From NCBI GenBank assembly GCA_963704335.1, contig OY969889.1:62001-126000 (forward strand): a stretch of DNA of 64,000 bases. The letters run 5' to 3'. Positions 43,527 to 50,945 of this stretch are shown here, one piece after another. Origin of the DNA: PALSA-612 sp963704335. GTDB lineage: Bacteria; Actinomycetota; Thermoleophilia; Gaiellales; Gaiellaceae. The notes beneath the pieces are model-generated. The model ran no database searches, had not been told where the DNA came from, and saw only the letters and a list, made by a program, of their open reading frames with translations. Within the stretch, counting starts at the first letter, position 1. Each line of letters starts with the position of its first letter. Made by a program: the position numbers and the translations under genes.

Positions 43527-44347
43527 CTGCTCACTCTCCAGGAGCTCGTGTCGATGGCGGCGACCTCGCGGCGGCCGTTGAGCACGGAGAGGGAATTGCC
43601 GTGCGACTGGAGCTCGAGCTGCAGCCCCCACTGCCGCTCGTACCCGAGGCGCAGCGGCAGGTCGATGCAGAACGCCTCGCGCTTCACCGTGTCGAGCGCG
43701 TGCACGAACGGCTCGTCGCCGAGGCGCGCGTAGAGCGTGTACGCCCAGCGGCCGCCGGTGCTCGACGCCCGCGCCACGGGCTGGCCGCCCATCTCCTCTT
43801 CGCCTTCGAGGCGGTCGACGATCGCACCTCGCAGGCGGCCGGAGCGCGCATCGAAGGTGCGAACGCGGTAGAGCGGCTTGTCTCCTGCGCGCAGATGTTC
43901 GGTGAGGTAGAGCGTCCCGGCGGTGGGTGAGACGGCATCGAACGACCAGGATCCGTCGAGCGCGATCGCGCGGCGCGTGGCCAGGGTCTTCGTGTCAAGC
44001 AAGACGAAGCGGGTCTTCCCGGACTGGCTCGGCAAAGGCCCATACGAGCCGAGCACCAGCGACCTGGCGTCGCCCGAGAGCCCGCCCGGCGTCCCGTCGT
44101 AGGCGACGAGCGGCACGGCGTAGTCACCGCGAATGACCTTGCTCCGCAGCACCCGGCCGTCGCGCACGCGAACGACGGCGACGATGGTGGACTTCGGCAT
44201 GCCGAAGGCGACGTAGCGAACGCCGTCGCCCGCGCCGACGCCGTTCCAGCCGTACAGCAGGCCCGGGGAGTACGGAGATCCGTTGGCGCTGGCGACGCCG
44301 GCGGCGATCCCGGCCGCCAGGGCGAGGGTTGCGAGCACGAATTTCAT
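43523..44347 (-). CDS. Secreted protein of unknown function, beta-propeller-like
   Basis: 274 aa with signal peptide (KFVLATLALAAGIAAGVASA). The rest is beta-rich with repeated short strands such as VAVVRVRDGRVLRSKVI, FVLLDTKTLATRRAIAL and TFDARSGRLRGAIV, which fit a propeller of few blades. No catalytic motif is recognised. AAAGGAGGCTGATC precedes the ATG. The stop codon overlaps the convergent GCS2 gene by 4 bases. It is divergent from the sigma factor at 44478 and has the same type of content as the secreted proteins of that operon. Confidence 0.65.
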   Translation of the reverse strand: MKFVLATLALAAGIAAGVASANGSPYSPGLLYGWNGVGAGDGVRYVAFGMPKSTIVAVVRVRDGRVLRSKVIRGDYAVPLVAYDGTPGGLSGDARSLVLGSYGPLPSQSGKTRFVLLDTKTLATRRAIALDGSWSFDAVSPTAGTLYLTEHLRAGDKPLYRVRTFDARSGRLRGAIVDRLEGEEEMGGQPVARASSTGGRWAYTLYARLGDEPFVHALDTVKREAFCIDLPLRLGYERQWGLQLELQSHGNSLSVLNGRREVAAIDTSSWRVSS

Positions 44348-44477
44348 GATCAGCCTCCTTTGTCACCTACGACTACGCGCCGAAACGGGCGAGAGGTCCG
44401 ACGGACCTCGCGGGCGCCGAGGCTCGTATCTCGGGCATGGACCTCCCGGCCAGGTTCCGTCGTACTCTGGGCACGCG

Positions 44478-44987
44478 ATGCATTCGGGTCGTGACGAGCG
44501 CGCCTGGATCCGGGGCGCGCAGGCCGGATCGGCCTCGGACCTCGAGGCCCTCGTCCGCTCGCACTGGCCGTCCGCGTGGCGTGCGGCCTTCCTCGTCGTC
44601 CACGATGCCGCAGCTGCGGAGGACATCGCCCAGGAGGCGTTTCTCGCCGCCATTCGCAATCTCGATCGCTTCGACCGCCGGCGGCCGTTCGGGCCCTGGT
44701 TGCACCGGATCGTGGTCAACCGTGCGATCGACTGGGCCCGTGCGCGAACGCTGCGCGCGGAGCTCGAGCTGGTCGACGCCGCCGCACCCGCATCGTCACC
44801 GGACGTCGGCTCGGACGTCGTCGAAGCACTCAGCGGCCTCTCGCCGGAGCATCGCGCTGTGATCGTCCTCCGCCATCTGCTCGGGTACACGCCGGGCGAG
44901 ATCGCCCGCCTGCTCGACCTGCCGCGCGGAACCGTCAACTCGCGACTACGGCGCGGGCTCGATCAGCTGCAGGAGACGCTCCCGTGA
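44478..44987 (+). CDS. ECF-type RNA polymerase sigma factor
   Basis: 169 aa. Region 2: LEALVRSHWPSAWRAAFLVVHDAAAAEDIAQEAFLAAIRNLDRFDRRRPFGPWLHRIVVNRAIDWARAR. Region 4: ALSGLSPEHRAVIVLRHLLGYTPGEIARLLDLPRGTVNSRLRRGLDQLQ. ATG 44478 precedes ERAWIRGAQAGSASDLEALV. Its TGA overlaps the GTG of the next gene, which has the layout of an anti-sigma factor, so the pair likely controls the envelope operon downstream. Confidence 0.93.
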   Translation: MHSGRDERAWIRGAQAGSASDLEALVRSHWPSAWRAAFLVVHDAAAAEDIAQEAFLAAIRNLDRFDRRRPFGPWLHRIVVNRAIDWARARTLRAELELVDAAAPASSPDVGSDVVEALSGLSPEHRAVIVLRHLLGYTPGEIARLLDLPRGTVNSRLRRGLDQLQETLP

Positions 44988-45934
44988 AGCTCGACGCGGT
45001 ACCGCCGCCCGAGGGCGCCGAGGAGCGCGCGTGGCAGGTCGTACACGCGGCGTTCGAGGAACGGACACCGTCACCGCGTGAGCGCAAGACCTGGCGTCCC
45101 GTCGTTGTGCTCGCCGCAGCGGCGGTGGTGGCGGGCGCGGTCGCCAGCCCACCCGGCCAGGCTGTGCTGGGCTCGATTCGAGAGGCGGTGGGCGTCGAGC
45201 GCGCGCAGCCTGCGCTCTTCTCGCTGCCCGCGCAGGGTCGCTTGCTCGTGGAGTCGGCGGACGGTGTGTGGATCGTTCAGCCCGACGGCTCGAAGCGGCG
45301 CCTCGGCGGCTGGCGGGATACGTCGTGGTCGCCGTTCGGACGGTTCGTGGTGGTGGCGCGAGCGAACGAGCTGGCAGCGCTCGAGCCGGACGGCGACGTC
45401 CGCTGGTCGCTCGCCCGCCCGAACGTACGCTTCCCGCGGTGGGCGGGCGACCGAATCGACACGCGGATCGCGTACCTCAGCGGCACATCGCTGCGAGTGG
45501 TGGCGGGTGACGGGACGGGCGATCGCCTGCTGCGACGAAACGTTGCCGCGGCGGCTCCCGCCTGGCTGCCCGGCGAGGGCTTCCGGCTCGCATACACCGA
45601 CCGGGCGGGCCGCACTGAAGTCGTCGATGCAGACACCGGACGCGTTCTCCGGGAAGGCGCGGTGGCGCCTGCTCGAGCACCGATGATCCGGAGGCGCGGC
45701 GCCGCCAGCGAGGTCGTCGTCGACGGTCGCGTCGTCTTCCGTGGGACGGGCGAGTTCCGCGACGTCGTCCGCTCGCCGGACGGCCGCTGGCTGCTCGTGA
45801 CGTGGCCTACAGCCGACCAGTGGGTCTTCGTGCGACTCGCCGGCAAGAGAGCGATCGTGGCCGTCTCGGGCATCACGGCGCAATTCGGCGGCGGCGCATT
45901 CCCGAGGATCGCCGGCTGGTGCTGCGAGCCCTGA
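44984..45934 (+). CDS. Single-span membrane protein, probable anti-sigma factor with extracytoplasmic propeller
   Basis: 316 aa, GTG start overlapping the sigma stop. Residues 1-38 are a charged cytoplasmic part (PPPEGAEERAWQVVHAAFEERTPSPRERKTW), followed by one membrane helix (PVVVLAAAAVVAGAVAS). About 250 extracytoplasmic residues then follow, rich in WD40/TolB-like strands (GVWIVQPDGSKRRLGGW, ELAALEPDGDVRWSLA). The position behind an ECF sigma gene and the topology fit an anti-sigma factor, but no zinc-binding anti-sigma motif is visible. Confidence 0.65.
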   Translation: MKLDAVPPPEGAEERAWQVVHAAFEERTPSPRERKTWRPVVVLAAAAVVAGAVASPPGQAVLGSIREAVGVERAQPALFSLPAQGRLLVESADGVWIVQPDGSKRRLGGWRDTSWSPFGRFVVVARANELAALEPDGDVRWSLARPNVRFPRWAGDRIDTRIAYLSGTSLRVVAGDGTGDRLLRRNVAAAAPAWLPGEGFRLAYTDRAGRTEVVDADTGRVLREGAVAPARAPMIRRRGAASEVVVDGRVVFRGTGEFRDVVRSPDGRWLLVTWPTADQWVFVRLAGKRAIVAVSGITAQFGGGAFPRIAGWCCEP

Positions 45935-47115
45935 TCACCGTTTTCTCGCTCGCTCTCGTGAGCGCAGCGGGGGCGCAGGCGCCGTCCCAGTCGCTCGGCT
46001 ATCCCTGGGACGGCCGGCTCGTCGGGGGCGTGCAGCTTGCCGCGCAAGGTGAGCGCTTCTTCACGTGGGATTCGGTGCGTAGACGCTCGCCCAACCGCAC
46101 GTGGCGCCGCTACGGGAACGAGCGGCTCCTGCGAACGCTCACGCGGGTGCTGACTGCACACACGGCCGCCTTCCCCGCCGGGAGCCGGATCGGCGTTGGC
46201 GACCTCAGCCGGCCCGGCGGCGGAGACTTCGGCGCACGGTTCGGCGGCATCGGGCACGCGTCGCACCAGAGCGGGCTCGACGCCGACGTCTACTACCCTC
46301 GCCGCGACGGCCGTGAGCGACCGCCGGCACGTCCAGCGCAGATCGACCGGACGCTCTCCCAGGACCTGGTCGACCGCTTCGTCGCCGCCGGCGCCGAGAA
46401 AGTATTCGTGGGACCGAACACTGGCTTGCGAGGACCGCCCGCGGTCGTCGAGGTGCTGCCGGCGTACCACGACAACCACATGCATGTGCGCTTGCCCGGA
46501 GATGGCTGGCGACCCGCCCTCGTCGGGCGCAGCACGCGCGAGCAGCCGATTCGCGCCTTCGCGAGCGGTCGGGGGCGGCCCGACGTGCTCGTCTTCGGCA
46601 CGATCCACGGCAACGAGCTCGCGGGGATCGCCGTCGCCTCACGGCTCGTCCAGACGCAGGCACCGACCGGGGCAACGTTCTGGGTCGTACCCGATCTGAA
46701 CCCCGACGGGCATGCCACGACGACACGGTGGAACGCACAGGGCGTCGACCTGAACCGCAACTTCCCGGGCTCTTGGCGGGAGTCGCGCAGGGCCGGCGCC
46801 GCGCCCGCGTCGGAGGCCGAGACGCGCGTGGCGATGCGGCTGATCCGGCGCTTGCATCCGCGTGTGACGATCTGGTTCCATCAGCCGCAGGGGCTCGTGC
46901 GGGCGACGGGCCGCAGCATCGGGATCGCCCGGCGCTACGCGAGGCTGGCCGGCATGCGCTTTCGGCGTCTTCCCCGTCCGCCGGGCTCCGGAACCGAGTG
47001 GCAGCACCGGACCATCCCCGGCACGCGTGGGTTCGTCGTTGAGCTGCCGCCCGGTCCGCTGGGCCTACGCGACGCGGGCCGCTACGTCGACGCCGTGCTC
47101 CAACTCGCCGACTAG
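45919..47115 (+). CDS. Secreted fusion of penicillin-insensitive murein endopeptidase-like and M14 carboxypeptidase domains
   Basis: 398 aa, GTG start within the end of the previous gene. Signal peptide LRALITVFSLALVSAAGAQA. Residues about 28-200 resemble MepA/M74: GDLSRPGGGDFGARFGGIGHASHQSGLDADVYYPRRDG (HxxGxxxD zinc site) and a later NHMHVRLP. Residues about 215-398 are an M14 carboxypeptidase: VLVFGTIHGNELAGIAVA (zinc HxxE), VPDLNPDGHATTTRWNAQGVDLNRNFPG and a late VVELPPGP with the Glu. Both halves cut peptidoglycan peptides in known families, so this looks like a two-step cell-wall hydrolase. Confidence 0.85.
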   Translation: MLRALITVFSLALVSAAGAQAPSQSLGYPWDGRLVGGVQLAAQGERFFTWDSVRRRSPNRTWRRYGNERLLRTLTRVLTAHTAAFPAGSRIGVGDLSRPGGGDFGARFGGIGHASHQSGLDADVYYPRRDGRERPPARPAQIDRTLSQDLVDRFVAAGAEKVFVGPNTGLRGPPAVVEVLPAYHDNHMHVRLPGDGWRPALVGRSTREQPIRAFASGRGRPDVLVFGTIHGNELAGIAVASRLVQTQAPTGATFWVVPDLNPDGHATTTRWNAQGVDLNRNFPGSWRESRRAGAAPASEAETRVAMRLIRRLHPRVTIWFHQPQGLVRATGRSIGIARRYARLAGMRFRRLPRPPGSGTEWQHRTIPGTRGFVVELPPGPLGLRDAGRYVDAVLQLAD

Positions 47116-47126
47116 GCTGCGCCTCC

Positions 47127-47873
47127 ATGAAGCTCGCCGGTCTCTCAGCAGTGCTTGCGCTCGGCGCGGCCGCGGTCACCGTCACGACGCTGCCGAAGCC
47201 ACCCTTCCCGGGGCCGGTCGTCTCGGCGCCCGACGCGAAGCGCCTCGTCGTCGTCTCGTCGCGGAAGATCTCTCCTGGGCTGGGCACCGGTTCGCCTATG
47301 TGCCCGTTCACGGGCATTCCCGCCTCGCTGCGCGGTCTGCCGCTGCAGAGGACGATTTGCCCAGGCGGCCCGAAGTTCTCGTTCTACGGCAAGGACGGCG
47401 CCTCCTCGCGCATCCTCCTCAGCTCCACGGGCTACGCCCTCGACTTCAAGAGGTACGTGTGGCCGCCGCGCAACCTGCCCGGCGAGAAAGAGTTCGTCTA
47501 CGAGGAGCTCGTCTGGGCGCGCGAGGCGAACGGCGTGCTCTACGTGCAGAACGCGCACCTCACGTACGCCAGGTCGTCGTACGGGCAGAACGCCTACGTC
47601 ACGGCCATCGACGCGAAGACGAAGCGCAGGCTCTGGCGGAGCCGCGGCCTCGTCGCCAACGCGCAGACCTTCGCCGTCACGCCCGACTACCTCCTCTCGG
47701 GTTACGGCTTCACGGCCGAGCCGGACTACCTCTACCTCCTCGACCGGCACACCGGCCGGGTCGTCGAGCGCCTGAGCCTTCCCAGCGGGCCGGAGAAGAT
47801 CACCCGCAGCGGAAAGAACTTCGTCGTGCGCACCTACGACCACGTGCTCGTCGTCCGCCTGCGAGCATCCTGA
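47127..47873 (+). CDS. Secreted PQQ/propeller-like protein, unknown function
   Basis: 248 aa with signal peptide (KLAGLSAVLALGAAAVTVTT). Three Cys-containing stretches (PMCPFTG, RTICPGG) lie early. A beta-rich region follows with NAYVTAIDAKTKRRLWRSRGLVANAQTFAVTPDYLLSGYGF, which is typical of PQQ-like propeller blades. No enzyme motif is recognised. The TGA is followed by the selenoprotein ATG after 1 base, so translation is coupled. Confidence 0.7.
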   Translation: MKLAGLSAVLALGAAAVTVTTLPKPPFPGPVVSAPDAKRLVVVSSRKISPGLGTGSPMCPFTGIPASLRGLPLQRTICPGGPKFSFYGKDGASSRILLSSTGYALDFKRYVWPPRNLPGEKEFVYEELVWAREANGVLYVQNAHLTYARSSYGQNAYVTAIDAKTKRRLWRSRGLVANAQTFAVTPDYLLSGYGFTAEPDYLYLLDRHTGRVVERLSLPSGPEKITRSGKNFVVRTYDHVLVVRLRAS

Positions 47874-47874
47874 G

Positions 47875-48336
47875 ATGCTCGCGGCCGGCGACATCGCTCC
47901 ACTCGGGGCAACCGTCTGGCGCCCTCCCGCCGATGCCGTCACGATCGGGGAGCTCGTCGCCGACGGGCCGATCCTGCTGCTCTTCTACTTCTGGGATTGG
48001 ACGAGTACGTGAACGGCCGAGATGGAGCTCCTGCGTGACAGGAGGGAGGAGTTCGAGGCGGCGGGCGTGAAGCCGTACGGGATCTCGCGTGACTCACCGT
48101 TCACCCACAACGCGTGGAGCCAGGCCCTCGACCTCGAGGGCGTGGAGCTCCTGTCCGATTGGAACGCCGACGCGGTGCGCGGCTTCGGCGTCGCCCACGA
48201 GCGGCGGGGCATGCAGGAGGTGTCGGAGCGATCGGCGTTCCTGATCGAAGCCAATGGGACGATTCGGGAGGCCTGGCGGTACGAGCCGGCGGAACTTCCC
48301 GACTTCGACGCGTTGTTACAAGCAGCGCGTTCCTAG
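47875..48336 (+). CDS. Peroxiredoxin-like protein with in-frame TGA at the peroxidatic position (probable selenoprotein)
   Basis: 153 codons if the TGA at 48010-48012 is read as selenocysteine (residue 46). Before it: MLAAGDIAPLGATVWRPPAD and LLLFYFWDWTST; after it TAEMELLRDRREEFEAAG, VKPYGISRDSPFTHNAWS, VELLSDWNADAVRGFGV and SERSAFLIEANGTIREAW. In AhpE/BCP-type peroxiredoxins this site reads TxxC(T)xE, so TGA stands where the catalytic Cys should be. The frame is intact on both sides. A hairpin with G in its loop follows at the distance required for a bacterial SECIS. The likely role is peroxide reduction. The alternative is a point mutation or sequencing error of TGC/TGT. Confidence 0.75.
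48028..48044 (+). promoter_or_regulatory. SECIS-like hairpin after the in-frame TGA
   Basis: CTCCTG (48028-48033), loop CGTGA, CAGGAG (48039-48044). The loop starts 21 bases after the TGA and has G as its second base (48035), which fits the published bacterial SECIS rules as I recall them (loop 16-37 nt from UGA, G in the first two loop positions). It lies inside the coding sequence. Confidence 0.6.
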
Positions 48337-50264
48337 CGACCGTTGTCTGCACGGCAGCAGCGCTGCTGGCCGCGACGCCCGCGCTGCGCCATGCGCACTC
48401 GGACTTCCTCGCCGGTGGCCAGCGAGGTAACGGAGAGGCGGCAGCGGGAGATCACCTGCAGCTGACCTACCGGCTATGGCTGCCGGGGCACCAGCTCGAG
48501 AACGGGAGCTATCCCTGGCGCGATCCGTACTCGTTCCGCCCCATCGCCGAGCCGCAGCTCAACCCCTCGGCCTGGCCGTTCGGACTTCCCTTCTGGCCGC
48601 TCTGGAGAGCGCTCGGCGTCGTGGTCGGCTGGAACGTCTTCGTGCTGCTCGGGCTGATCGCAGCCGGCCTGCTGACGTACGCCTGGCTGAGAGAGCTCGA
48701 GCTCGGCGTGGGAGCTGCGCTCGTCGGCGGGCTCGCGTTCGAGGTCGCGCCGTACCGGCTGGAGCAGACGGCGGCCGGCCATCTGCTGGCGCCGATCTCC
48801 GCGCTGCTGCCGTTATCGCTGTGGACGTTCGAGCGCGCGCGCCGCGGCTCTCGCTGGTGGCTCGTGCCGTCGGCGCTGGCGATCGCCTCCATCCCGGCGT
48901 CGGGCCAGGTGCACCTGTCACTTGGCGCCGTGCCGTTCTATCTCGCGTACGTCCTCGTCCGCTCGAGAGCCACCTGGCCGGTGATCGGCGCGGTCGTCGG
49001 CGCGGCACTCGCTGCCGCTGCCGGAGTGCTCGTCTGGCTGGCCACGATCGAGGGCTCGATCGGCGAGGGCGGCCGCTCGCTGCGCCAGGTCGAGCGCTTC
49101 TCAGCCGACTGGCTCGACTTCGTGGTCCGTCACGACCGCCACGGATCGGAGACCTTCGTCTTCCTCGGCTGGCTGACCCCGCTGGTCGCCATCGCGGGGC
49201 TCGTCCTGCTCGTACGCCGTCGCTCGTACGGGCTGGCGGGCGTGTTCGGCGTGGCGACGTTCGTGCCGCTGGTGCTGGCGCTGGGCACGACGACGCCCAT
49301 CTATGAGGCCGTGCGCTTCGTAGTCTGGCCGCTTCGCTACCCGCGCGTCCCGGAGCGGCTGCTGCCGATCGCCTGTCTCGCCATCGCGGCACTCGTCGCC
49401 TACGCGGTGGACGCATTCGTGAAGGCAGATCTGTCTCGACGAGTGCCCCGGCCCGCCCTGGTCGCCTGCGTCGCCGTCGTCCTCTTGCTCGCCGACCTGC
49501 GCGTGACGACGTTCGAGGCGACAGCTGCCGATGAGGGCAACGCCGCCTACGCGGCGCTGCGTGACGGCCCGCAAGGCCGCATGCTCGAGGTGCCGGTCTT
49601 TCGCCCGGGCATCCACTACGGCGGCGTGTACCTCTACTACTCCACGCAGGCGCAGCGGGAGCGCCCGCAGGGCTACTCGACGCTCGCGCCCGTCGAGGCC
49701 GACGAGGTGGCGAAGCAGTTGACGCAGATCAACTGCGGAGACTGGACACGACGGCCGGCCGCGCTACTCACCCGACTCGGCGTCACGAGCATCGTCTTCC
49801 ACGGCGGGCTGTTCCGGGACAACCCGGCGGCGCCCGACACGGCCGCCTTCGCCTGGGACGCCCTGGTCGGCCACGGCTACCGGCCGCAGGCGGAGGACGG
49901 GCCGGTCACGTTGCTCACACGGCGCGGCAGCGGGCCACCGCCTCGCTCTCCCGTGGCCGAGCCGCCGCGCGACGTCGCACAGTTCTGCGAAGGCTGGCGG
50001 CCGAACGACGGCGAAGGGCGTGTCACGTCGGCGCCCCACGCCTCGCTATGGGCCTACAACGCGGGCGGCGTCGACCTGCGGCTCTTCCTGCGGCGCGACG
50101 GCGAACCCGGGGAAGTACGCATCTCCGTGGACGGCCGCGGCGGGCAGACGACAGCCGTCTCATCCCTGGAGGAAACACGTGTACCGCTCGGTGAAGAAGG
50201 CTGGCACCTCGTGACGCTCGACGGCAAGCCCGGTGTGCGTGTTGTCGCCTACGCGCTCAACTAG
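48273..50264 (+). CDS. Large polytopic membrane protein (YfhO/GT-C-like), start uncertain
   Basis: About 660 aa. N-terminal two thirds hold about ten hydrophobic segments with GT-C/YfhO-like features (SDFLAGGQ, YPWRDPYSFRP early loop, VGWNVFVLLGLIAAGLLTYAW, GLAFEVAPYRLEQTAAGHL). The C-terminal third is soluble and ends in a beta-sandwich-like part (RISVDGRGGQTTAVSS). No ATG, GTG or TTG exists in frame between 48117 and the first helix, so the start given is a CTG inside the selenoprotein gene and is a guess. Frame overlap with the selenoprotein end suggests coupling. Probably modifies cell-envelope lipids or glycans. Confidence 0.65.
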   Translation: MAVRAGGTSRLRRVVTSSAFLATVVCTAAALLAATPALRHAHSDFLAGGQRGNGEAAAGDHLQLTYRLWLPGHQLENGSYPWRDPYSFRPIAEPQLNPSAWPFGLPFWPLWRALGVVVGWNVFVLLGLIAAGLLTYAWLRELELGVGAALVGGLAFEVAPYRLEQTAAGHLLAPISALLPLSLWTFERARRGSRWWLVPSALAIASIPASGQVHLSLGAVPFYLAYVLVRSRATWPVIGAVVGAALAAAAGVLVWLATIEGSIGEGGRSLRQVERFSADWLDFVVRHDRHGSETFVFLGWLTPLVAIAGLVLLVRRRSYGLAGVFGVATFVPLVLALGTTTPIYEAVRFVVWPLRYPRVPERLLPIACLAIAALVAYAVDAFVKADLSRRVPRPALVACVAVVLLLADLRVTTFEATAADEGNAAYAALRDGPQGRMLEVPVFRPGIHYGGVYLYYSTQAQRERPQGYSTLAPVEADEVAKQLTQINCGDWTRRPAALLTRLGVTSIVFHGGLFRDNPAAPDTAAFAWDALVGHGYRPQAEDGPVTLLTRRGSGPPPRSPVAEPPRDVAQFCEGWRPNDGEGRVTSAPHASLWAYNAGGVDLRLFLRRDGEPGEVRISVDGRGGQTTAVSSLEETRVPLGEEGWHLVTLDGKPGVRVVAYALN

Positions 50265-50267
50265 TTC

Positions 50268-50453
50268 CTAGGCAAGCCACCAGATGAGCAGCAAGGCGCC
50301 GGTGATCAGGCCCGCGACGAGCCATACGACCGCCGCGACGCTGCCAAGGACGACGAACGGCGTGGCCCACCACTGACCTCGTCGGGCGGCCTCGGCGACA
50401 GGCTCGTCACGCCGCTCGGACTCGTCCTTCACCTGAGTGCTCCTCTGCGCCAC
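50268..50453 (-). CDS. Small single-pass membrane protein
   Basis: 61 aa, GTG start. A charged N-terminal half (AQRSTQVKDESERRDEPVAEAARRGQ) precedes a membrane helix WWATPFVVLGSVAAVVWLVAGLITGALLLIWWLA. It lies 17 bases after the stop of a 21-codon membrane peptide on the same strand and probably shares its SigF-type promoter. Convergent with the large membrane protein gene. Function unknown. Confidence 0.6.
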   Translation of the reverse strand: MAQRSTQVKDESERRDEPVAEAARRGQWWATPFVVLGSVAAVVWLVAGLITGALLLIWWLA

Positions 50454-50470
50454 AGCCTTACCGCCGTCGA

Positions 50471-50536
50471 CTAGAGGAGCCAGATCAGCAGAATGACGAC
50501 GAGGATGAGAGTGATTGCGCCAGCACCGATGTACAC
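50471..50536 (-). CDS. 21-residue hydrophobic microprotein
   Basis: GTG start, product VYIGAGAITLILVVILLIWLL, one membrane span. AAAGGAG lies 8 bases upstream and a SigF-type promoter lies at 50567-50592. Short hydrophobic peptides of this form occur in actinobacteria but have no known function. A membrane-stress peptide is a guess. Confidence 0.55.
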   Translation of the reverse strand: MYIGAGAITLILVVILLIWLL

Positions 50537-50566
50537 GAGTCGTCTCCTTTCGTTGTCCAGGCCTTC

Positions 50567-50592
50567 TTACCCGGCTCGGCCGCCGGGAAAAC
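50567..50592 (-). promoter_or_regulatory. SigF-type promoter of the microprotein operon
   Basis: On the minus strand GTTTTC (50592-50587), 14 bases, GGGTAA (50572-50567), about 30 bases before the microprotein start. Confidence 0.65.
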
Positions 50593-50596
50593 GAAC

Positions 50597-50893
50597 CTAG
50601 GCCACGTGGGCGCGGATGAGCCGCTCGATCTGGCGTCCCGTGGCGCGCCCCTCGTGGCGCGCGACCACGTGAGAATCCTCGTCGAGCAGCACGAGCGCCG
50701 GCACGGTCTCGACGTCGAGCGCATTCATCAGCGGCTCGTTGGCATCGGCGTCCAACTCGACTACGCGCAGCCGAGTCTTCTCCGTCACATGCACCCAGGC
50801 GATGAGGCTCGCCATACGGCGCGCCGGGCCTGAACGCCTGCTCGAAAAGAAGACGAGCGTCGGCCGCTCGTGGGTAGACCCCCCGTCGGTCAT
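50597..50893 (-). CDS. Thioredoxin-fold protein lacking both active-site cysteines
   Basis: 98 aa. Fold marks: PTLVFFSSRRSGPARRMASLIAWV at the active-site position, LRVVELDADANEPLMNALDVETVPALVLLDEDSHVVARHEG with the cis-Pro (VPALV). Where thioredoxins have CGPC this protein has SGPA, so it cannot do dithiol exchange. Length is that of a minimal thioredoxin. A SigF-type promoter ends about 10 bases before the ATG, so the mRNA would be nearly leaderless. Role unknown; binding or scaffold functions are possible. Confidence 0.75.
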   Translation of the reverse strand: MTDGGSTHERPTLVFFSSRRSGPARRMASLIAWVHVTEKTRLRVVELDADANEPLMNALDVETVPALVLLDEDSHVVARHEGRATGRQIERLIRAHVA

Positions 50894-50902
50894 AGATAGC
50901 GT

Positions 50903-50929
50903 CTACCCGGGCTGGTCTGTAGCTAAAAC
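50903..50929 (-). promoter_or_regulatory. SigF-type promoter of the thioredoxin-fold gene
   Basis: On the minus strand GTTTTA (50929-50924), 15 bases, GGGTAG (50908-50903); start codon at 50893. Confidence 0.65.
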
Positions 50930-50945
50930 AGCGCGACGCGACCGG

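Noticed and set aside
48022..48336. Independent 104-aa gene starting at ATG 48022
   Set aside because: It would lack the first Prx beta strands and catalytic site and has no ribosome site; the upstream part in the same frame encodes exactly that missing part up to the TGA.
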